From assembly GCA_963749825.1 (NCBI GenBank), contig CAVVOI010000012.1:186001-250000 (forward strand): a DNA stretch of 64,000 bases, read 5' to 3'. The notes beneath the pieces are model-generated. The model ran no database searches. It was not told where the DNA came from and worked only from the letters and a program-made list of their open reading frames with translations. Below, piece after piece: positions 54,628 through 63,670 of the stretch; positions within the stretch are counted from its first letter, which is position 1, and each line of letters begins with the position of its first letter. Both the position numbers and the translations under genes were made by a program. The DNA comes from UBA11865 sp963749825. Its GTDB lineage: Bacteria; Chloroflexota; Anaerolineae; Promineifilales; Promineifilaceae.

Positions 54628-54706
54628 TGTACGCAGCTTCTCCAAGTCAAAAGTAAACTATTTGTGTTGCCTAAATCAAAAAAGACTTAGCCAATAAGCG
54701 TAATAA

Positions 54707-55705
54707 TTACTCGTTCTCTTCGTCTATTCCGACGACTTCAATATCAGCATCTTCGTCGCCATATGATGAATCGGCCGGTTCTTCACTCTCTTCTTCTGGC
54801 TTTTCGACCGTTTCAGATTCATCATCAGCCTTGTTTTCTTCAGTCACTGCGTCTTCGGATCTTGCTTCTTCTTCAGGTTTGGATTCGGGACCAAAGCCGC
54901 CTTCTCTTAGCTTAGCAAGAGTCGCTTCACCTAAAAGACGCTCGTCTTCTGCATCATCCAAATCCTCGAAATCGCCGCCGTAACCACTGAAGTCGTCGAT
55001 TTCCTCGACCAACATCTCTTCCCGAACAATCATGCCTTCCAGGGCCGCATCTGCCATCTTGCTAGTGATAAGTTTTATCGCTCGAATGGCATCGTCATTG
55101 GATGGGATAATGAAGTCGATTGGATCCGGATTACAATTCGTATCCACAAGGGCGATGATCGGAATATTGAGAATATTTGCTTCGCGGACGGCCGTTTCTT
55201 CATTGTTGACATCGACAACAAAAAGCAATTTTGGCAAACTCTTCATTTTTCGAATGCCGCCCAACCTCATCGTCAACTTCTCTATTTCTCGAGAAAGTTG
55301 CAAGCGCTCTTTCTTCTTTAGCGCCTCGAATTCGCCAGCATCTCGGCGTTCCTCCAGTTTATCTAAATGCTCAATTCTTTGACTAATCGTCTGCCAGTTA
55401 GTGAGGGTGCCACCTAGCCAACGTTCATTAACAAAGGGTTGGTTTGCTCGAGAAGCTTCGCGGGCAACTGTATCCTGGGCCTGGCGTTTGGTGCCGACAA
55501 ATAATACTTCACCGTTATCGGCAACAGCATCACGAACTAGATTATAGGCAACCTCGATATTAACGATAGTTTGTTGAAGATCCAGAATATGGATTCCGTT
55601 ACGTTCGGTGAAAATATAAGGCTTCATTTTCGGGTTCCATCGTCGAGTACGATGACCGAAGTGAACACCGGTCTCAAGCAGTGCTTTCATTGAAACAACA
55701 GACAT
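54707..55705 (-). CDS. rpsB: 30S ribosomal protein S2 with long acidic tail
   Basis: A 332-residue S2. Residues 1-228 are standard: MKALLETGVHFGHRTRRWNPK, YIFTERNGIHIIDL-like IHILDLQQ, FVNERWLGGTLTNW and PIIALVDTNCNPDPIDF with IPSNDDAIRAIKL. After residue about 230 follows a tail of about 100 residues rich in Glu and Asp, ending EDADIEVVGIDEENE. Tails of this kind occur in some Chloroflexota and other lineages but are absent from E. coli S2. AAAGGAG lies nine bases before the ATG. It heads the rpsB-tsf-pyrH-frr-uppS-cdsA-fbp unit. Confidence 0.96.
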   Translation of the reverse strand: MSVVSMKALLETGVHFGHRTRRWNPKMKPYIFTERNGIHILDLQQTIVNIEVAYNLVRDAVADNGEVLFVGTKRQAQDTVAREASRANQPFVNERWLGGTLTNWQTISQRIEHLDKLEERRDAGEFEALKKKERLQLSREIEKLTMRLGGIRKMKSLPKLLFVVDVNNEETAVREANILNIPIIALVDTNCNPDPIDFIIPSNDDAIRAIKLITSKMADAALEGMIVREEMLVEEIDDFSGYGGDFEDLDDAEDERLLGEATLAKLREGGFGPESKPEEEARSEDAVTEENKADDESETVEKPEEESEEPADSSYGDEDADIEVVGIDEENE

Positions 55706-55918
55706 GGGGGGATTCTCCTTTTGTGTTTTTATCTTCCATGTCCATCAACCTAGCAAGGAACTCGCAATAGTGATCTGGGCGGACCACCGCAAGCACACTC
55801 CCCACCAGTCAGAACATGTGTAGGATTAAGCGTACAGCTTTTTAGTGCCAGTCGAAACCAGCGGTCGGATTATAACGAATGTGAAGGAATACGCAAACCA
55901 GCGTTCGGGACTCACCTG

Positions 55919-56704
55919 TTATCTCCAACGAGTCAGAATCTGTTCGCGCTGGAACAATTTCACCGCCAAGTATACAAGAATAACATCAATGATAATGAGA
56001 GCACCGGCTGCCAGCAACACGAGCCTGCGGTCGATGATGAAAAGACCGGCCGACTGGCCCACGATCAACAATATGATAGGCAAGACAACCACGGCCGATA
56101 GCTGTTCGGCGACACGGGGATCCGTCGCTCTTGAGGAAATCATGATCGCCGTACATACTGCCAGTAGGGTTAATAATGGGCCGACGACGAAGATGGCCAC
56201 GAGCCAGAGAGGTTCCAGCAAACGCAAATAGGCATCTGTACCAAGAATGATGGCAACTCCTATGACGTATAACATGTATGCCAACCAGGTGGCTAACACA
56301 GCAGGTATCGAAGCCGCCAAAATCTTGCCGGTCAAGAGTTCAGCGACCGTTATAGGGGTCGCCAATAGTGGTTCTAGGCTTCGGGAAGCCTTTTCGCCGA
56401 CGATGCTGTAGGCGGCAATCGTCACCGGAATCGAAATGGGCAAAATCATGAATAGGAGGGCAAATAGGTCAAGCATATAGATCTGGAGACAATCAACCTC
56501 ATTCAAGCTTTGGCAATAGGCATCAGTTAACACAAAATCATTAGATGAGTTTAGGCTTTCGCTCTCGACTCCTCCCATAAAAAATAGCGTGACCAAGGGA
56601 ATAGCGACCAGGATTAGGGGCAAAAAAGCCACCGAAAAAAGGACAAGGCGATTAAGAAAAACCTCAGACCATTCCTTTTTGAGGATTGTTATTACTTTTT
56701 GCAT
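55919..56704 (-). CDS. ABC-2 type transporter permease
   Basis: A 261-residue membrane protein of the ABC2_membrane_3/NatB type with six helices. The N-terminus VITILKKEWSEVFLNRLVLF and YSIVGEKASRSLEPLLATPI with ELLTGKILAASIPA are family marks. It pairs with the ATPase encoded nine bases upstream. Substrate unknown; the group includes sodium and drug exporters. Confidence 0.88.
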   Translation of the reverse strand: MQKVITILKKEWSEVFLNRLVLFSVAFLPLILVAIPLVTLFFMGGVESESLNSSNDFVLTDAYCQSLNEVDCLQIYMLDLFALLFMILPISIPVTIAAYSIVGEKASRSLEPLLATPITVAELLTGKILAASIPAVLATWLAYMLYVIGVAIILGTDAYLRLLEPLWLVAIFVVGPLLTLLAVCTAIMISSRATDPRVAEQLSAVVVLPIILLIVGQSAGLFIIDRRLVLLAAGALIIIDVILVYLAVKLFQREQILTRWR

Positions 56705-56713
56705 GTGCTTGAC

Positions 56714-57616
56714 TCAGCTAACCAACTGAAGATAAATGTCCTCAAGCGAATGGCGTATCTCACCCACAAATTGAATGTTGGCGTCGCTCGATACCAACTG
56801 GCGAACAATCTCCGGATTATGTTCTTCCGGATCCTCTAGAGAAACAATGATCTTGTTTTCAATGGCTTCGACCTGGTTAACAAACGGTAGCGATTCAACC
56901 AGTCGAAGATATCGTTCTTTAACCTCCACCAGGTGAAAAACTACCTGCCTACCATAAACTCGTCTACGCAATCCGGCAGGAGTATCGACAACCTGTAATC
57001 GGGTCTTAAATACAGCAATGCGATCGCAGAGCCTATCGGCCTCATCTAAATTGTGGGTACACATGAATATAGTGCGGCCTCTATCCTTCAACTCCTCGAT
57101 GAAATCGCGAACAAGTTTAGCCGATTCCGGATCGAGGCCGGCCGTTGGTTCGTCAAGAAACAAGACCATTGGTTCGTGCAGCAAAGCCCGGGCTATTGCC
57201 AATTTTTGCCGCATCCCTTTGCTAAATGCGCCGGCCGGATCGTCCTTTCTATCCCATAACTCAAGCCATCGTAAGTACTTCTCAACCTGTTCTTGCGGCT
57301 TGTCGACCTCATATAGTTCTGCGTAGATAATCAAATTACGCCAGGCGGAAAGGCGATCGTAGTGACCTGGATTCTCAGTCAAAATACCGACCCGTCGCCT
57401 GATTTCTCGATCATCCCGTCCGACTTCGAATCCCAAGACTGTCGCATTACCAGCGGATGGTCCGATCAAGCTGGCTAACATACGCACGGTCGTTGTCTTC
57501 CCTGCTCCATTAGGACCTAGGAAGCCAAATACCTCTCCTTGTTCGATCTCCAGTGATAAACGATCAACTGCCAATTGATCGTCGAATCTCTTAGTCAAGC
57601 CCTCAGTTTTAATCAT
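56714..57616 (-). CDS. ABC transporter ATP-binding protein (CcmA/NatA type)
   Basis: A 300-residue ATPase. Walker A GPNGAGKTT (about 36-44), Q-loop ILTENPGHYDRLSAWRNL, signature FSKGMRQKLAIARALL, Walker B MVLFLDEPTAGLDPES and switch His in FMCTHNLDEADRLCDRI. The C-terminal about 80 residues are the DUF4162-like accessory region. It drives the permease encoded nine bases downstream. Upstream is a 174-base gap without a gene, where the promoter should lie. Confidence 0.92.
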   Translation of the reverse strand: MIKTEGLTKRFDDQLAVDRLSLEIEQGEVFGFLGPNGAGKTTTVRMLASLIGPSAGNATVLGFEVGRDDREIRRRVGILTENPGHYDRLSAWRNLIIYAELYEVDKPQEQVEKYLRWLELWDRKDDPAGAFSKGMRQKLAIARALLHEPMVLFLDEPTAGLDPESAKLVRDFIEELKDRGRTIFMCTHNLDEADRLCDRIAVFKTRLQVVDTPAGLRRRVYGRQVVFHLVEVKERYLRLVESLPFVNQVEAIENKIIVSLEDPEEHNPEIVRQLVSSDANIQFVGEIRHSLEDIYLQLVS

Positions 57617-57790
57617 CTTGAATTCTAGTTTGTCTTAATACTTAAGGAATCGTTTTCCAGAATTTCTCTATCACGAGTCTCACTGAATTGACACTTTGCC
57701 AAAATTAGCAATTAGGCCAGCATACCTCTTTTTATGGCACGGACCGGGAAACGATTTTACTTGAATTGGCATAGTTAAGCCTTATTTGGA

Positions 57791-58645
57791 TCAATAATAA
57801 CGGCTGTCATCTACTTGTTCCGACGAAATCGTCATTTCGATAGGGCCGGCCGGGTCCTCCAACTGCAAAACTTGTGGTCGTTCTTCTTCTGGCTCAGGCT
57901 CTTTTAAGGCAAAAATAACAACGAGGCTAATTAAAGCCATGACGCCAATGTTCAGTTCGGTAAAATAAGGTCCCAACAAATCCAACGATATGATTACCCC
58001 GGCATCGACCACGGCATGCCAACCGATAGCTATAAAAAGCCAGACTAGTGACCCTCTGGTAAACACTTGCATGACCATCAAAGATAGCGCCAGGTGCAGA
58101 CACAAAGCCAACGAGCGTTCGATAGCTCCCATCAAGGAATCGATCCAGGGGGCCATTAACAGCTGGTCAGCCATTCCGAGCAACTGGTTTGACTGTTCCG
58201 CAGGTACCAAAGATTGGAAAAAGCCTGCTCTATATCCAAATAGAAAGGTGATGTTAATCGCCACGATTAGGCCCAGGATAATGGCTTCGGCGCCACCATG
58301 ACCTGTGCCAAGCATCAATCCTTGTCCCCAGGATCGCGCTTCCTTTGCCCAGTATCGATATGTGAGATAACGACCGCCCTCTTCGAAAACCCCGGCCGAA
58401 AGGCCAGCAAGCGCGGCTGTTACGACTAGGGTCGTTATTTTCGGTAAACTATTGAGCCAATCGGAAATTGACGAGAAAAAGACATAATTGAACGGTATGT
58501 GGACAACTTGGGTCAAAATAAAAGTCACAGCCCCTATCACGAACAGTCGCCAAGAAGCCGAACGCCACCGGTGTATAAGCCAGCCTAGTAAAAATGGAAG
58601 CCCGATCATTAATAAGGCGTTGAATCCCAATAAAACAGCATTCAT
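57791..58645 (-). CDS. YhfC-family intramembrane protease-like protein
   Basis: A 284-residue protein with about eight helices, related to YhfC (PF10086) and distantly to CPBP/Abi proteases. Likely metal motifs: FEEGGRYLTYRYWAKE (EExxR), LGTGHGGAEAIILG and WHAVVDAGVI (His). An acidic C-terminal tail (EPEPEEERPQVL) follows. It may cleave a membrane protein or act as chaperone; no substrate is known. It is divergent from the AAA ATPase gene across 87 bases. Confidence 0.82.
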   Translation of the reverse strand: MNAVLLGFNALLMIGLPFLLGWLIHRWRSASWRLFVIGAVTFILTQVVHIPFNYVFFSSISDWLNSLPKITTLVVTAALAGLSAGVFEEGGRYLTYRYWAKEARSWGQGLMLGTGHGGAEAIILGLIVAINITFLFGYRAGFFQSLVPAEQSNQLLGMADQLLMAPWIDSLMGAIERSLALCLHLALSLMVMQVFTRGSLVWLFIAIGWHAVVDAGVIISLDLLGPYFTELNIGVMALISLVVIFALKEPEPEEERPQVLQLEDPAGPIEMTISSEQVDDSRYY

Positions 58646-58732
58646 TAGCCATGATTCTAACTGAATCAGGAAAAATCTGTTCCTCTGTCCCTGAAACCAA
58701 ACTTGAATTGAGGTAAAATCCGCCTGAATCTG

Positions 58733-59662
58733 ATGTTAGTCAAAATGCGTGACCCCACCTTAACCAATCCCTTTGTGGTTGGAGAGCCTATCGCTGGTGA
58801 TTCATTATTTATCGGTCGCCAGTCGATCTTTATTTGGTTGCAGGAGCAGACCAGAAAAAATGGGGGATCCACACCACTGATATTGGAGGGCATGCCCGGA
58901 ATTGGCAAGACCTCCATTCTCAAGCAGGTAATGAGCGGCCGTTTAAATGAGGGGATCATTCCTGTCTATTTCGATTTAAACGAGTTGCCCTCGGAAAGTC
59001 TGTCTGACTTTCTGTGGTCTATCGCAAAATCGACCATGAAATCGCTAGAACTTCATGGCTTTCAAGAACCTTCATTAGAAAAAAGATTACTTGTCCTTCG
59101 GCCTTGGCAAGCCTTTAATCAACATTTTTGGCAATATATACCCCAGGCAGTGGGAGAGCGTAAAATATTATTTGCCTTTGATAATTTCAATTCTATCGTC
59201 AATAATGGACGGGATAACGAAAAGCTTGCTGTTCTTCGCCAAAGGCTATTCTCCCTCTTTGAATCTCAAGATAACATCCAAATGCTGGTAACCTTGACTG
59301 GCCGATTTGTGGCCTTTGACCCAAATAGTCTGGCTCCATTCCAAAATGCCCGAAACCAACGTGTACCCGCCTTCACCGAAGATGAAACTAACGAACTGCT
59401 TCGGCAAGCAGGGAGCTTTCCAATTTTTTCGGATTTAGTATCCTATATCTATGAGTTGACAGGAGGTCATCCGGAGGATATTCAACGGCTTTGCCATACG
59501 CTTCATGAGAGAGGACGAAAAAACAGACTGCGCCAAATCACATTAGCCGATATCGTATTCGCCTTAGAAAACAATTTTCAACCCCGGGACTTTCATACGG
59601 CCGTCTATCGCCGCAAATCAGAGCACTCGATCCAATTATCGGAACGGTTATTTGGCGCATAA
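58733..59662 (+). CDS. AAA ATPase with N-terminal NPF motif (ORC/MalT-like NTPase)
   Basis: A 309-residue P-loop NTPase of the STAND/Orc-like type. It starts NPFVVGEPIAG and DSLFIGRQSIF; Walker A is LEGMPGIGKTS (about 51-61), Walker B KILFAFDNFNSI, a sensor-like LVTLTGRFVAF, and a C-terminal winged-helix-like part (ELTGGHPEDIQRLCHTL). Similar ATPases in Chloroflexota and cyanobacteria are signalling or transcription modules, but this one carries no further effector domain. ATG at 58733 or the fifth codon at 58745 may be the start. Function unknown. Confidence 0.78.
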   Translation: MLVKMRDPTLTNPFVVGEPIAGDSLFIGRQSIFIWLQEQTRKNGGSTPLILEGMPGIGKTSILKQVMSGRLNEGIIPVYFDLNELPSESLSDFLWSIAKSTMKSLELHGFQEPSLEKRLLVLRPWQAFNQHFWQYIPQAVGERKILFAFDNFNSIVNNGRDNEKLAVLRQRLFSLFESQDNIQMLVTLTGRFVAFDPNSLAPFQNARNQRVPAFTEDETNELLRQAGSFPIFSDLVSYIYELTGGHPEDIQRLCHTLHERGRKNRLRQITLADIVFALENNFQPRDFHTAVYRRKSEHSIQLSERLFGA

Positions 59663-59724
59663 CAGTGCTGCAATCCATTGCCGGTCAAGGCCCCTTCGCG
59701 CGTTATTCAGTAACTTGCCAGGGA

Positions 59725-59750
59725 AATGACGAGATCGTAAGATCGTCATT
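59725..59750 (+). other. Inverted repeat upstream of the Trm112-like gene
   Basis: AATGAC and GTCATT flank GATC-GTAA-GATC, giving a near-perfect hairpin with a two-base bulge. It lies between the ATPase stop (59662) and the Shine-Dalgarno sequence AAAGGAG of the next gene. No T-run follows, so it is not a standard terminator; mRNA processing or regulation is possible. Confidence 0.35.
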
Positions 59751-59776
59751 GGCGATCTAAATAAAGGAGATGCGAT

Positions 59777-60040
59777 ATGGCAGAACGTGAACAAGGTGAC
59801 CTCCCCATCCATCCGGAATTGTTAGAAATCTTGCGTTGTCCACAAGCCGTTCAAGAGAAAGAAAAATACGGAGATGATCCAGGCAGGTTGCGACTTGTTC
59901 ACAATACCTGGCTTGTATCCGATGACTCAGGCCTGAAGTACCCGATTAGAGAAGGCATTCCTGTCATGCTGATCGAAGAAGGCGAGCGCTGGAAAAATAC
60001 GCCCGAAGACGAATTACCCGTTCCACCACCTGCAGCTTGA
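59777..60040 (+). CDS. Trm112-like small protein
   Basis: An 87-residue protein related to Trm112p/UPF0434 (PF03966): HPELLEILRCPQAV, then LVHNTWLVSDDSGLKYPIREG and IPVMLIEEGERW. In the family the first motif is usually CPxC for zinc; here only one Cys remains (CPQAV), so zinc binding is unlikely. Family members activate methyltransferases or act near lipid A/cell-envelope enzymes. AAAGGAG precedes the ATG at eight bases. Confidence 0.85.
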   Translation: MAEREQGDLPIHPELLEILRCPQAVQEKEKYGDDPGRLRLVHNTWLVSDDSGLKYPIREGIPVMLIEEGERWKNTPEDELPVPPPAA

Positions 60041-60122
60041 GTGATATAATCTTAAATAGATAAATACCTTTACCTTCCCGGTAAGCATCCCGCCAGATTG
60101 ATTCTTTCCCTAACCCGTTTCA

Positions 60123-61205
60123 TCAATTTGCGGCAGAATCACCTGCATCCAGTGTTTCGGCAAAAACTTGGTTACTTCGGACCACAACTTCACGTTGGGG
60201 CATCGGAATCGTGATTGATTTCCGATTTAATACCTGGTAGAGTGCGGTGTTCATTTTATCGATCACGCGTCTCGTTTCCATGTAATCTTCGATCCAACAT
60301 CGCACTCTGAACAAGAGAGCCGAGTCTCCGAATTCAAGTAGCAGCGCCTCAATTGGTCGATCCTTCATGACCCACTCTTCTGCCTCCATTGCAGAAACCA
60401 TGAGTTGGCGAGCATAATCCACATCTGTTCCGTAAGCGATTCCGATGTGGGTCTCCACTCTATAAACTGTGCTTGGATCTGAATAGTTGACAATCAAGCC
60501 CTTGCCAATAACGGAATTTGGCACTGTGACCATACGATTGTCTCTCGTTAATATTCGGGTGCTGCGCAGCCCAATTTCCGTCACGTCCCCCCAGGTATTG
60601 ATATCCTGTAGCGCAACTCTATCTCCAATCGCAAACGGCTGGTCAAGAAGAATCATGAAGCCAGATATGATATCACTCAAGGTCTCTTGAGCGGCCAAGG
60701 CTACCGCCAATGTGCCAATTCCCAAGGTCGCAACTAGAGCGCTCGGTTCGATACCAAAGTGTCCTAGCATGATAATGAAAATAATGGCAGCCACGGTGAT
60801 ATTGGCTAAGGCTCTGAAGAACGTTAAGAATTTGTCGTCCAGTTCGGTATCTGTTTTGGACACAACCTCCTTGCCATACCAATCAGCCAAACCGGAAGTC
60901 AATCGAAACATGGCAACATAGACCAATAGCAGGTAAACGACAAAGAAAAAGTCGGCGATCGGCCCTAACCAATCAGCAGGAATAGATTCGAGTTGAAATA
61001 ACGCCAGTTGGAATCCCGCAATGACAATTGCGAATTGAACAGGTCTTCTGACTGCGCTGATGATCACATCATCGAATGTGGTTGAAGTTCGAGCAGTGAA
61101 TTTTCTTCTCAGAAATTTCATCGAATTGCCTGCGATCCAGGCAAGAATAACGGCCGCCACGATAATAATGAGTGCTCGCGTCAAATTAGTGATATCTATG
61201 TTCAT
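60123..61205 (-). CDS. MscS-type mechanosensitive channel
   Basis: A 360-residue small-conductance mechanosensitive channel. Four N-terminal helices, then the pore helix with Gly/Ala pattern (LVATLGIGTLAVALAAQETL), and the beta domain (PFAIGDRVALQDINTWGDVTEIGLRST, TRDNRMVTVPNSVIG). The C-terminal mixed domain has VETHIGIAYGTDVDYARQLM. It releases solutes on hypo-osmotic shock. It is divergent from mgtE across 279 bases. Confidence 0.93.
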   Translation of the reverse strand: MNIDITNLTRALIIIVAAVILAWIAGNSMKFLRRKFTARTSTTFDDVIISAVRRPVQFAIVIAGFQLALFQLESIPADWLGPIADFFFVVYLLLVYVAMFRLTSGLADWYGKEVVSKTDTELDDKFLTFFRALANITVAAIIFIIMLGHFGIEPSALVATLGIGTLAVALAAQETLSDIISGFMILLDQPFAIGDRVALQDINTWGDVTEIGLRSTRILTRDNRMVTVPNSVIGKGLIVNYSDPSTVYRVETHIGIAYGTDVDYARQLMVSAMEAEEWVMKDRPIEALLLEFGDSALLFRVRCWIEDYMETRRVIDKMNTALYQVLNRKSITIPMPQREVVVRSNQVFAETLDAGDSAAN

Positions 61206-61287
61206 TTCGTACTATCCTCCCAGTTTTTTCAAAACTCTTAGTTGGTGTTATGAACTACATAATCCTGTCGATAGGTTTTTTTTGCCC

Positions 61288-61316
61288 TTCAACGAGTTTA
61301 ATAGATCCGATATAAT
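61288..61316 (+). promoter_or_regulatory. Candidate promoter of mgtE
   Basis: TATAAT at 61311-61316 with TTCAAC at 61288-61293, spacer 17. Transcription near 61323 would give a leader of about 160 bases before the mgtE ATG at 61485. The leader contains possible short hairpins but I cannot assign it to a known Mg2+ riboswitch. Confidence 0.45.
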
Positions 61317-61484
61317 ACTTAATCGGTTGAGAGATAAATAGGCAAGTTTCCCTATCCTAGCCGGCCGTTCGCGTCAGATCGTAACCCAGAAATTTCTGAT
61401 TACTCGTCGAGCCTGCCCGACGGAGTCGTCGAAGAATGAATCGAATATGACCTCAGCAAGGTGGTATGAGGAGAAGTTAGCATC

Positions 61485-62852
61485 ATGGAAGATCGCGCAA
61501 CAAACCCAGAAGAACAACTTAAAACCCTGATACACACCTATGTTGAAGAAGGTCGCATCGACGAGCTCAGGGCGTTGATCAATGAATACCACCCGGCTGA
61601 TATCGCCGATGTGTTGGATGATTTACTGGCTGAAGATGCTGTTGTCGTCTTCGATATGCTGTCGGACGAGATAGCCAGTGAAGTGCTCGATGAAACGGGA
61701 TCGATCATTCGTCAGGAACTGGTTGAAAAAGTCGACGATGAAAGGTTAGCCGACTTGCTCGACGGGTTGCCGATGGATGATGCCGCCGAGTTCCTGGACG
61801 AGCTACCGAGCGACACGGCGACACGGCTCCTCTCTCTCATGGAGCCCGAGGAAGCAGAAGACGTTCGTGAAATTCTCAGTTATGAGAATGAAACGGCCGG
61901 TCGTTTAATGACTCGCGACGTTGCTGCCTTACGACGGCAATGGACGGTAGAAGAAGCCTTGGACTATTTGCGTGCTCTGGCACGGGATGAAGATGCTGAA
62001 ACCATTTATTATTTATTTGTGGTAGATAGGGAAAACCGGCTAATTGGTGTCGTTCCTATCCGGGCGATGTTGCATGCCCAGCCCAAAGCTACGATAGAAT
62101 CAATCATGGTACCTGAAGTCATCACGGTTCCTGTTACGGCCGACCAGGAAGAATTGGCCGAAATCGTATCCAAATATGATTTCGTAGCGATTCCAGTCGT
62201 TGACGAGGACAACCGTCTTCTGGGTGTTGTCACCGTCGACGATGTCCTTGACATTGTTGAGGAAGAAGCGACCGAGGACATTCAACGCCTTGGTGGTTCA
62301 GAACCACTGGACCAGCCCTACTTTTCGGCTTCTGTTTTGCAGGTTGTCGGAAAGAGGCTTATTTGGTTGTTACCTCTTTTTGCTGCTTCAATTGTGTCGG
62401 ATTTCATCGTCGAAAGATACGAATGGTTGACCGCGGTTTTCATCTCTTTGACGTTATTCCTGCCAGTGGTGATCGGTACAGGGGGTAATGCCGGATCGCA
62501 GACGGTGGCCACCATCATCCGAGCCATTGCGGTTGGAGAAGTACGCTTGGCTGATTTCGGCCGGGCCTGGTCCCGTGAGTTCCTGGTCGCTCTAATTCTT
62601 GGTTTGGTTTTGGGTATCGCCGGTTATGTGCGGGCAATTTTGTTCGATTCCGGGCCAGGTATTGCTTTGGTATTAGCATTGACATTGCCCTTGGTCGTCA
62701 TCGCTGCGAATACTATGGCTACACTAGTTCCCTTAATAGCTGAAAGAGTTCACATTGATCCCGCGGTTGTGAGCACGCCGATGATTACGACCATCGTGGA
62801 TGCCTCCGGCATCTTCATCTATTTTACATTGGCTGCACTCATATTGACTTGA
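61485..62852 (+). CDS. mgtE: Magnesium transporter MgtE
   Basis: A 455-residue MgtE. N-terminal superhelical domain (ADIADVLDDLLAEDAVVVFD, about 1-130), two CBS domains (about 140-265; GVVPIRAMLHAQPKATIESI and FVAIPVVDEDNRLLGVVTVDD), the plug helix, and five membrane helices with the pore motif GTGGNAGSQTVATIIRAIA. It admits Mg2+ and closes when the cytosolic domain binds it. GAGGAG lies upstream of the ATG. The sirtuin gene follows after 12 bases, in the same direction. Confidence 0.95.
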   Translation: MEDRATNPEEQLKTLIHTYVEEGRIDELRALINEYHPADIADVLDDLLAEDAVVVFDMLSDEIASEVLDETGSIIRQELVEKVDDERLADLLDGLPMDDAAEFLDELPSDTATRLLSLMEPEEAEDVREILSYENETAGRLMTRDVAALRRQWTVEEALDYLRALARDEDAETIYYLFVVDRENRLIGVVPIRAMLHAQPKATIESIMVPEVITVPVTADQEELAEIVSKYDFVAIPVVDEDNRLLGVVTVDDVLDIVEEEATEDIQRLGGSEPLDQPYFSASVLQVVGKRLIWLLPLFAASIVSDFIVERYEWLTAVFISLTLFLPVVIGTGGNAGSQTVATIIRAIAVGEVRLADFGRAWSREFLVALILGLVLGIAGYVRAILFDSGPGIALVLALTLPLVVIAANTMATLVPLIAERVHIDPAVVSTPMITTIVDASGIFIYFTLAALILT

Positions 62853-62864
62853 TACTCGCCGATT

Positions 62865-63617
62865 ATGAATGCTAACTCGCTGGAAATTCCAGATTCATTG
62901 GTTACTATATTGTGCGCAGCCAAGCGGGTTGCCGTTTTGACCGGATCGGGGATTTCGGCCGAAAGTGGCGTACCCACATTTCGAGAAGCCCAGACGGGTT
63001 TGTGGGCGCGATACGACCCGCATCAGTTAGCCACACCCGAGGCATTTCAAAACAATCCTCAGCTCGTCTGGGAATGGTATGCCTGGCGGAGGGAGCTGGT
63101 CTCGTTGGCCAAACCAAATCCAGGTCATTTAGCCCTTGCTCACCTAGCCAAAATGGTACCCGAACTAAATCTCATTACCCAAAATGTTGATAGCCTTCAT
63201 CAACGCGCTGGCTCCAAGGATGTGATAGAGTTGCATGGAAACATTACGCGAACCAGGTGCTCGGCCGACGGTGAACCGGTTGAATCTTGGGATGAAATCG
63301 GAGAGAGCCCGCCCCGATGTCCTCGCTGTTATAAACATCTGCGTCCAGACGTCGTCTGGTTTGGCGAGCCTCTTCCTGAAACCTCATTTATGAAGGCGGT
63401 AGAGATAGCCGAAAACTGCGATGTATTTTTTTCTATCGGGACCTCGGCTTTCGTACAGCCGGCGGCTTCTTTGCCACTCTATGCTCGTCGACAAGACGCG
63501 ATACTGGTGGAAATCAACATGGAGCAGACGCCCCTTACTCCGTTGGTCGACTATGCTCTTTGGGGTCAAGCGGGCGACATACTGCCCAGGATCGTTCAAG
63601 CTGCTTCCATTCACTAG
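62865..63617 (+). CDS. cobB: NAD-dependent protein deacylase (Sir2 family, class III)
   Basis: A 250-residue sirtuin. NAD site GSGISAESGVPTFRE (about 27-41), QNVDSLHQRAG (106-116), catalytic His124 in ELHGN, and PDVVWFGEPLP. Tyr72 and Arg75 in WYAWRREL match the Y-x-x-R pair of desuccinylase-type class III sirtuins. The zinc site is incomplete: only Cys132, Cys152 and Cys155 are seen, and the fourth position is Asp135 (RTRCSADGE instead of CxxC). Zinc binding may be weakened, or a different ligand used. It is cotranscribed with mgtE. Confidence 0.92.
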   Translation: MNANSLEIPDSLVTILCAAKRVAVLTGSGISAESGVPTFREAQTGLWARYDPHQLATPEAFQNNPQLVWEWYAWRRELVSLAKPNPGHLALAHLAKMVPELNLITQNVDSLHQRAGSKDVIELHGNITRTRCSADGEPVESWDEIGESPPRCPRCYKHLRPDVVWFGEPLPETSFMKAVEIAENCDVFFSIGTSAFVQPAASLPLYARRQDAILVEINMEQTPLTPLVDYALWGQAGDILPRIVQAASIH

Positions 63618-63670
63618 CATTCTCGATTATACTATTGGCACCAATAGCCAGTCCGAGGAGAGCTTCTAGC

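Noticed and set aside
54670..54700. Imperfect hairpin with a T6 loop between rpsB and tsf
   Set aside because: The T run is in the loop, one mismatch, and the two genes are expected to be cotranscribed; not a terminator.
55764..55792. TTGCGG-17-TATTGC as promoter of rpsB (minus strand)
   Set aside because: Only three matches in each hexamer; spacing alone is not convincing.
55780..55830. Possible tRNA-like fold upstream of rpsB
   Set aside because: No T-loop (GTTCRA) or matching acceptor stem was found.
60045..60050. TATAAT on the plus strand after the Trm112-like gene
   Set aside because: No -35 at proper spacing and no plus-strand gene follows for 1.4 kb.
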